Shown here: one piece after another, positions 61,156 to 64,000 of the stretch
Layout: every line of letters begins with the position of its first letter
Position numbering within the stretch: position 1 is the stretch's first letter
Origin: UA16 sp002292325
GTDB taxonomy: Bacteria > Bacteroidota > Bacteroidia > Flavobacteriales_D > Sanyastnellaceae
NCBI GenBank assembly: GCA_943788645.1
Contig: CALSRC010000012.1
Coordinates: 62,001 to 126,000, forward strand
DNA: 64,000 bases
Direction: 5' to 3'
Program-made: the position numbers and the translations under genes
The notes under the pieces: model-generated
Databases searched by the model: none
Told to the model about the DNA's origin: nothing
The model's input: only the letters and a program-made list of their open reading frames with translations

Positions 61156-62274
61156 ATGCATTTTATCGTTTCAAGCAGCCAGCTGCTCCGTCATCTATCC
61201 TCGCTCAGTGGGGTATTGAATAGCAGCAACACCTTGCCTATTTTGGATAACTTTTTATTCGAGTTAGGGCCTGGAGAGGCAGTGATCTCGGCGAGTGATC
61301 TCGAGACCACCATGACCACGAAGCTGGAGGTAAAGACACAAGATTCTGGCTCCATCGCTGTCCCGGCGAAGATGCTGTTGGATATCCTGAAGGCATTTCC
61401 GGACATTCCATTGACTTTCAAGGTAGACCCTGCCACCTTCGCCATCGAGCTGATCAGTGATGCGGGCAAGTACAAATTGACGGGGGCGAACGGAGATGAG
61501 TTTCCCAAATCTCCTGAGCTGGATGATGCAGCGACCATGGGCATCGAAGCCAATGCTTTAATTAGCGCAATCAACCGGACGTTATTTGCCGCAGGAAATG
61601 ACGATCTGAGACCGGTGATGTCAGGCATTTACTTCGAGTTCTATTCAGAAAGCGTTCGCTTTGTTGCAACTGACGCACACCGATTGGTGCGGTATGCCCG
61701 AACGGATGTTCAAGCTTCTTCGAATGCACAATTCATTGTACCCAAGAAGCCGCTTAACTTATTGAAAAATGCGGCATCGCATGCCGAAAAGGTGACAATG
61801 TCCTACACGGATTCCAATGCGCGATTTGAATTTGATGAAGTCACGATTATTTGCCGTTTGATTGAGGGGAAATATCCCAACTACGAAGCCGTTATCCCGA
61901 AGGAAAACCCAAACCGCATGGTGATCAATCGCCAGGACTTTTTGCAGGCAATCCGTCGTGTTTCCATTTTCGCCAACAAAACGACGCATCAAGTTCGTCT
62001 CAAATTGGCAGGTAGCGAGTTGGTAGTCAGTGCAGAAGATTTGGATTTTGCGAACGAAGCGAACGAACGATTGAATTGCAGCTATACAGGAGAGGACATG
62101 GAAATTGGGTTCAACAGTCGCTTCTTGATGGACATGTTGAACAACCTATCCAGTGCAGAGGTGTCTTTGGAAATGTCTGCACCCAATCGCGCTGGCATCA
62201 TCAAGCCGACAGAAGCAGAAGATCAAGGGGAGGACGTCTTGATGCTTGTTATGCCGGTCATGCTCAATGCCTGA
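61156..62274 (+). CDS. dnaN: DNA polymerase III beta subunit (sliding clamp)
   Basis: 372 residues from the ATG at 61156 (MHFIVSSSQLLRHLSSLSG), matching the family start; an upstream TTG at 61135 is less likely. Three repeated clamp domains are present (e.g. LPILDNFLFEL, IYFEFYSESVRFVATDAHRLV, LMLVMPVML at the end). The ring-shaped dimer holds polymerase III and repair proteins on DNA. Not next to dnaA or an origin here; I see no oriC features nearby. Confidence 0.97.
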   Translation: MHFIVSSSQLLRHLSSLSGVLNSSNTLPILDNFLFELGPGEAVISASDLETTMTTKLEVKTQDSGSIAVPAKMLLDILKAFPDIPLTFKVDPATFAIELISDAGKYKLTGANGDEFPKSPELDDAATMGIEANALISAINRTLFAAGNDDLRPVMSGIYFEFYSESVRFVATDAHRLVRYARTDVQASSNAQFIVPKKPLNLLKNAASHAEKVTMSYTDSNARFEFDEVTIICRLIEGKYPNYEAVIPKENPNRMVINRQDFLQAIRRVSIFANKTTHQVRLKLAGSELVVSAEDLDFANEANERLNCSYTGEDMEIGFNSRFLMDMLNNLSSAEVSLEMSAPNRAGIIKPTEAEDQGEDVLMLVMPVMLNA

Positions 62275-62308
62275 GCGGCTCGAATTGACGGAAACTAGCG
62301 GCCATGGC

Positions 62309-63118
62309 TTATTTGAGGGGGCGATCGGAAGAACGGTCGGTTTTTCTCGATTTTGGAAGTAGAGTGTAAGCGACCGAGGTGGGTCCATCGTCCGTGGCGT
62401 GAGTCGACGCTTCACCCGCACGTTGTTCAATGACATCAGGGTGATTGGGGTGCGCTGCGGCCCACCATTCTGGCAACGGTTCGTTGGGCTCGGGTTCTGG
62501 TAGGCTTAAATCCGGTAATGGACCTTTGTTTCGAGCGAACCAAGCCAAGAGTACTCCCGTTGCGGCTCCAGCTATATGACCCTCCCACGATATGTGTTCA
62601 TCAATCGGCAGCATCCACCAAACCATGCCGCCGTATAAAAATGCTACCACCAAGCTCACGCGAAGAAGGAGTTGAGATTTCCGAAAGACGCCGGAGGAGA
62701 AGAGGAAAGCTGCGAGACCATAATTGACTCCACTGGCTCCAATGTGATTTCCCCCTTGTGCAAATACCCAAAGTCCAATACCAGAAATCAAGAACAGCGC
62801 GGTCCATATTCGAAGGGCAATGGAACGGTAGAAGTAAAAGAGAAGTGAGTTGAGCGTGAAAAAAGTGGCTGTATTGTTCCAGAGGTGATCCATGTCTCCG
62901 TGTAAAAAGGGATATGTGAAGACGCCCCAAACATGATCCCATTCCCTCGGATGATTTCCCCAACTTCTCCAACCCAAGGCATAAACTTCATTTATTCCGT
63001 AAACTCCCCAAATGAGCACCAAAAAAAGCCCCGTGGTCCAAAGCGCATAAAAGAGGCGATTCTTATCCAAAACAGCCGGATTCCAGCGAGGCTGGAGCAT
63101 GGAATGGGCACGGCGCAT
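62309..63118 (-). CDS. rhomboid family intramembrane serine protease
   Basis: 269 residues from the ATG at 63118; a -7-like box four bases upstream of it disfavours the in-frame ATG at 63151. Six or so membrane helices cover about 15-195. The catalytic Ser is in GASGVNYGL and the His in WEGHIAGAATG, the rhomboid dyad; HLWNN supplies the usual extra motif. A Pro/Glu-rich cytoplasmic tail of about 75 residues (PDLSLPEPEPNEPLPEWW...) is unusual in length. It cleaves membrane proteins within the bilayer; substrate unknown. Convergent with dnaN. Confidence 0.9.
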   Translation of the reverse strand: MRRAHSMLQPRWNPAVLDKNRLFYALWTTGLFLVLIWGVYGINEVYALGWRSWGNHPREWDHVWGVFTYPFLHGDMDHLWNNTATFFTLNSLLFYFYRSIALRIWTALFLISGIGLWVFAQGGNHIGASGVNYGLAAFLFSSGVFRKSQLLLRVSLVVAFLYGGMVWWMLPIDEHISWEGHIAGAATGVLLAWFARNKGPLPDLSLPEPEPNEPLPEWWAAAHPNHPDVIEQRAGEASTHATDDGPTSVAYTLLPKSRKTDRSSDRPLK

Positions 63119-63122
63119 GGAC

Positions 63123-63130
63123 GAAAGATA
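63123..63130 (-). promoter_or_regulatory. -7-like box of rhomboid gene, four bases before ATG
   Basis: TATCTTTC, one mismatch at the last base of TAnnTTTG, then GTCC and the ATG at 63118. Confidence 0.4.
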
Positions 63131-63210
63131 AGGGGAATGCAGTCGATGCATTCAACAGAGCAAGTTGGAAAAGTGATTTTTAAGATGATTTATCAGCGGT
63201 CTTGGATTTT

Positions 63211-63218
63211 TAGATTTG
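63211..63218 (+). promoter_or_regulatory. -7 box of transglutaminase-like gene
   Basis: TAGATTTG, exact match to TAnnTTTG, 40 bases before the ATG at 63259. Confidence 0.5.
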
Positions 63219-63258
63219 GAAACCACACAGCTTCCTGTCTGGAATTAGATAACCTGAG

Positions 63259-64000
63259 ATGAGTATTTCCGAAATTCATGCTTTGTTGGCCTTAATGGAT
63301 GATCCCGATGAAGGGATATATCACCACGTCAGAGACCGGCTTCTTTCCAAGGGTAAGGATGTCCTTCCTTATGTCACTGATGCGGTGAATACCGGACCTG
63401 AGTGCGCACTTTTTCAAGGACGTCTGTCTAGGCTGCAGCAGGGCTTGCAGCAATCGGATATCCGCGAAGAACTTGCGCTGTGGATGGAATCAGGGGGGGA
63501 GGATCTGTGGGAGGGCGTCCAATTGGTGCATCGGTCCATTGACCCCGCTTGGGGCTTAGCGGATTCGAATTTTGCCTTTGAATCATTGAGAAAAGAGGTG
63601 TGGTTGGAGTTGAACGAGGAATTGACCGCACTTGAACAAGTGCGTATTTTGAACCACATCTTCTTCAGCGTTCATCAATTTGAAGGTGAGAGAAGATTGC
63701 CTCATCTCCCAATGGAAGCCCTGCCATCTGGTGTGTTGAAGGATAAGAAGGGCAATCCAATTGGCATGGGGATGCTCTACTTAGCAATCGCTCAAGCATT
63801 GGGTTTGCCCATCCGCGGAATCAATCTGCCGAGTCATTTCATTTTGGCCTACTGCGATAAATCGTTTGTCGGAAATGAAGGGGCTACGAAAGGGCAAGCG
63901 GGAATCTTGTTTTACATAAATCCTTTTAGCCAAGGATCAGTCATTGGACCAGATGATGTCTCGGAGTTTTTGAGCCACATCGATGCTTCGGATTCAGGAC
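63259..64000 (+). CDS. SirB1/transglutaminase-like family protein, C-terminus beyond window
   Basis: 247 residues are visible and the frame is still open at the window end. HEAT-like helices at the start (ALLALMDDPDEGIYHHVRDRLL) are followed by a transglutaminase-like core: VHQFEGERR, KKGNPIGMGMLYLAIAQALGLPIRGINLPSHFIL. This is the SirB1-N/transglutaminase-like pattern. In it a His (LPSHFIL) lines up with the catalytic one; the Cys of true transglutaminases is replaced by Gly (IGMGML), so it may be a non-catalytic member. Cytoplasmic. Function unknown. Confidence 0.85.
   Translation, partial: MSISEIHALLALMDDPDEGIYHHVRDRLLSKGKDVLPYVTDAVNTGPECALFQGRLSRLQQGLQQSDIREELALWMESGGEDLWEGVQLVHRSIDPAWGLADSNFAFESLRKEVWLELNEELTALEQVRILNHIFFSVHQFEGERRLPHLPMEALPSGVLKDKKGNPIGMGMLYLAIAQALGLPIRGINLPSHFILAYCDKSFVGNEGATKGQAGILFYINPFSQGSVIGPDDVSEFLSHIDASDSG

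Noticed and set aside
1..64000. CRISPR array, tRNA or rRNA genes, insertion sequence, prophage or restriction-modification system
   Set aside because: Read through both strands; no spacer-repeat pattern, cloverleaf-like gene, transposase or phage gene was seen. Small RNAs could be missed by eye.

Overview
The window is chromosomal DNA from a member of the Bacteroidota, probably a Flavobacteriales-like lineage with moderate GC. The signs are type IX secretion tails (fasciclin protein, CHU_C-type protein), a Bat aerotolerance operon, a DUF5916 protein, a TonB-dependent receptor with a carboxypeptidase-like N-terminal domain, a bacillithiol enzyme (BshC), and many copies of the Bacteroidota -7 promoter box TAnnTTTG. 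Genus and species cannot be told from the sequence alone. No tRNA, rRNA, CRISPR array, insertion sequence or prophage was seen. Genes are packed tightly and no gene-free stretch exceeds 300 bases.

Layout. 1-8006 (minus): Bat operon, in transcription order MoxR ATPase, DUF58, a BatD-like membrane protein, BatA, BatB, BatC, BatD, BatE (cut by the window edge), joined by 1-8 base stop/start overlaps after DUF58. 8084-9021: a MazG-like pyrophosphohydrolase and a hotdog protein. 9102-12285: thrS-infC-rpmI-rplT. 12423-16322: two TPR lipoproteins, recA, bcp. 16395-18887: priA. 18862-24187 (minus): serC-serA-DUF1015-yggS-small membrane protein-beta-propeller. 24251-28696 (minus): coiled-coil protein, zapA, rny, flippase, possible lipoprotein. 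28783-34410: M23 peptidase, then the minus-strand run GNAT-mltG-DUF5916. 34530-37743: polysaccharide export lipoprotein, rfbC, lytic transglycosylase, cysQ. 37745-40194: CoA transferase and photolyase. 40280-45109: cupredoxin-fasciclin protein, SDR39U1 epimerase, LVIVD-repeat protein. 45112-49416 (minus): TonB receptor and ABC exporter. 49462-54216: orphan solute-binding lipoprotein, ACMSD-like amidohydrolase, ECF sigma, putative anti-sigma and a beta-rich protein. 54270-55656: Crp-like regulator, YceI, CDGSH protein. 55877-64000: CHU_C protein, bshC, HAD protein, ruvX, heptosyltransferase-like GT9, dnaN, rhomboid protease, transglutaminase-like protein (cut by the window edge).

Two observations cut across the window. 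First, four conserved genes (thrS, zapA, the M23 peptidase, cysQ) are broken by eight single-base changes. All eight are extra bases, and each can be placed at a run of identical bases. Removing them restores full family-like proteins, so they look like sequencing or assembly errors, although true decay is not excluded. Second, at least nine genes have a -7 box, or a near match, exactly four bases upstream of the start codon. That would place transcription starts at or next to the start codon, so these mRNAs may be leaderless. Other genes in the window have the same box 8-40 bases upstream.

The gene content is mainly core physiology: envelope building and remodelling, amino acid synthesis, translation, DNA replication and repair, oxidative stress and thiol chemistry. 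I did not find a clear undescribed defence or biosynthetic system. The likely leaderless starts, a non-canonical infC start, and the fasciclin repeats that diverge almost only at silent sites are the most interesting signals.
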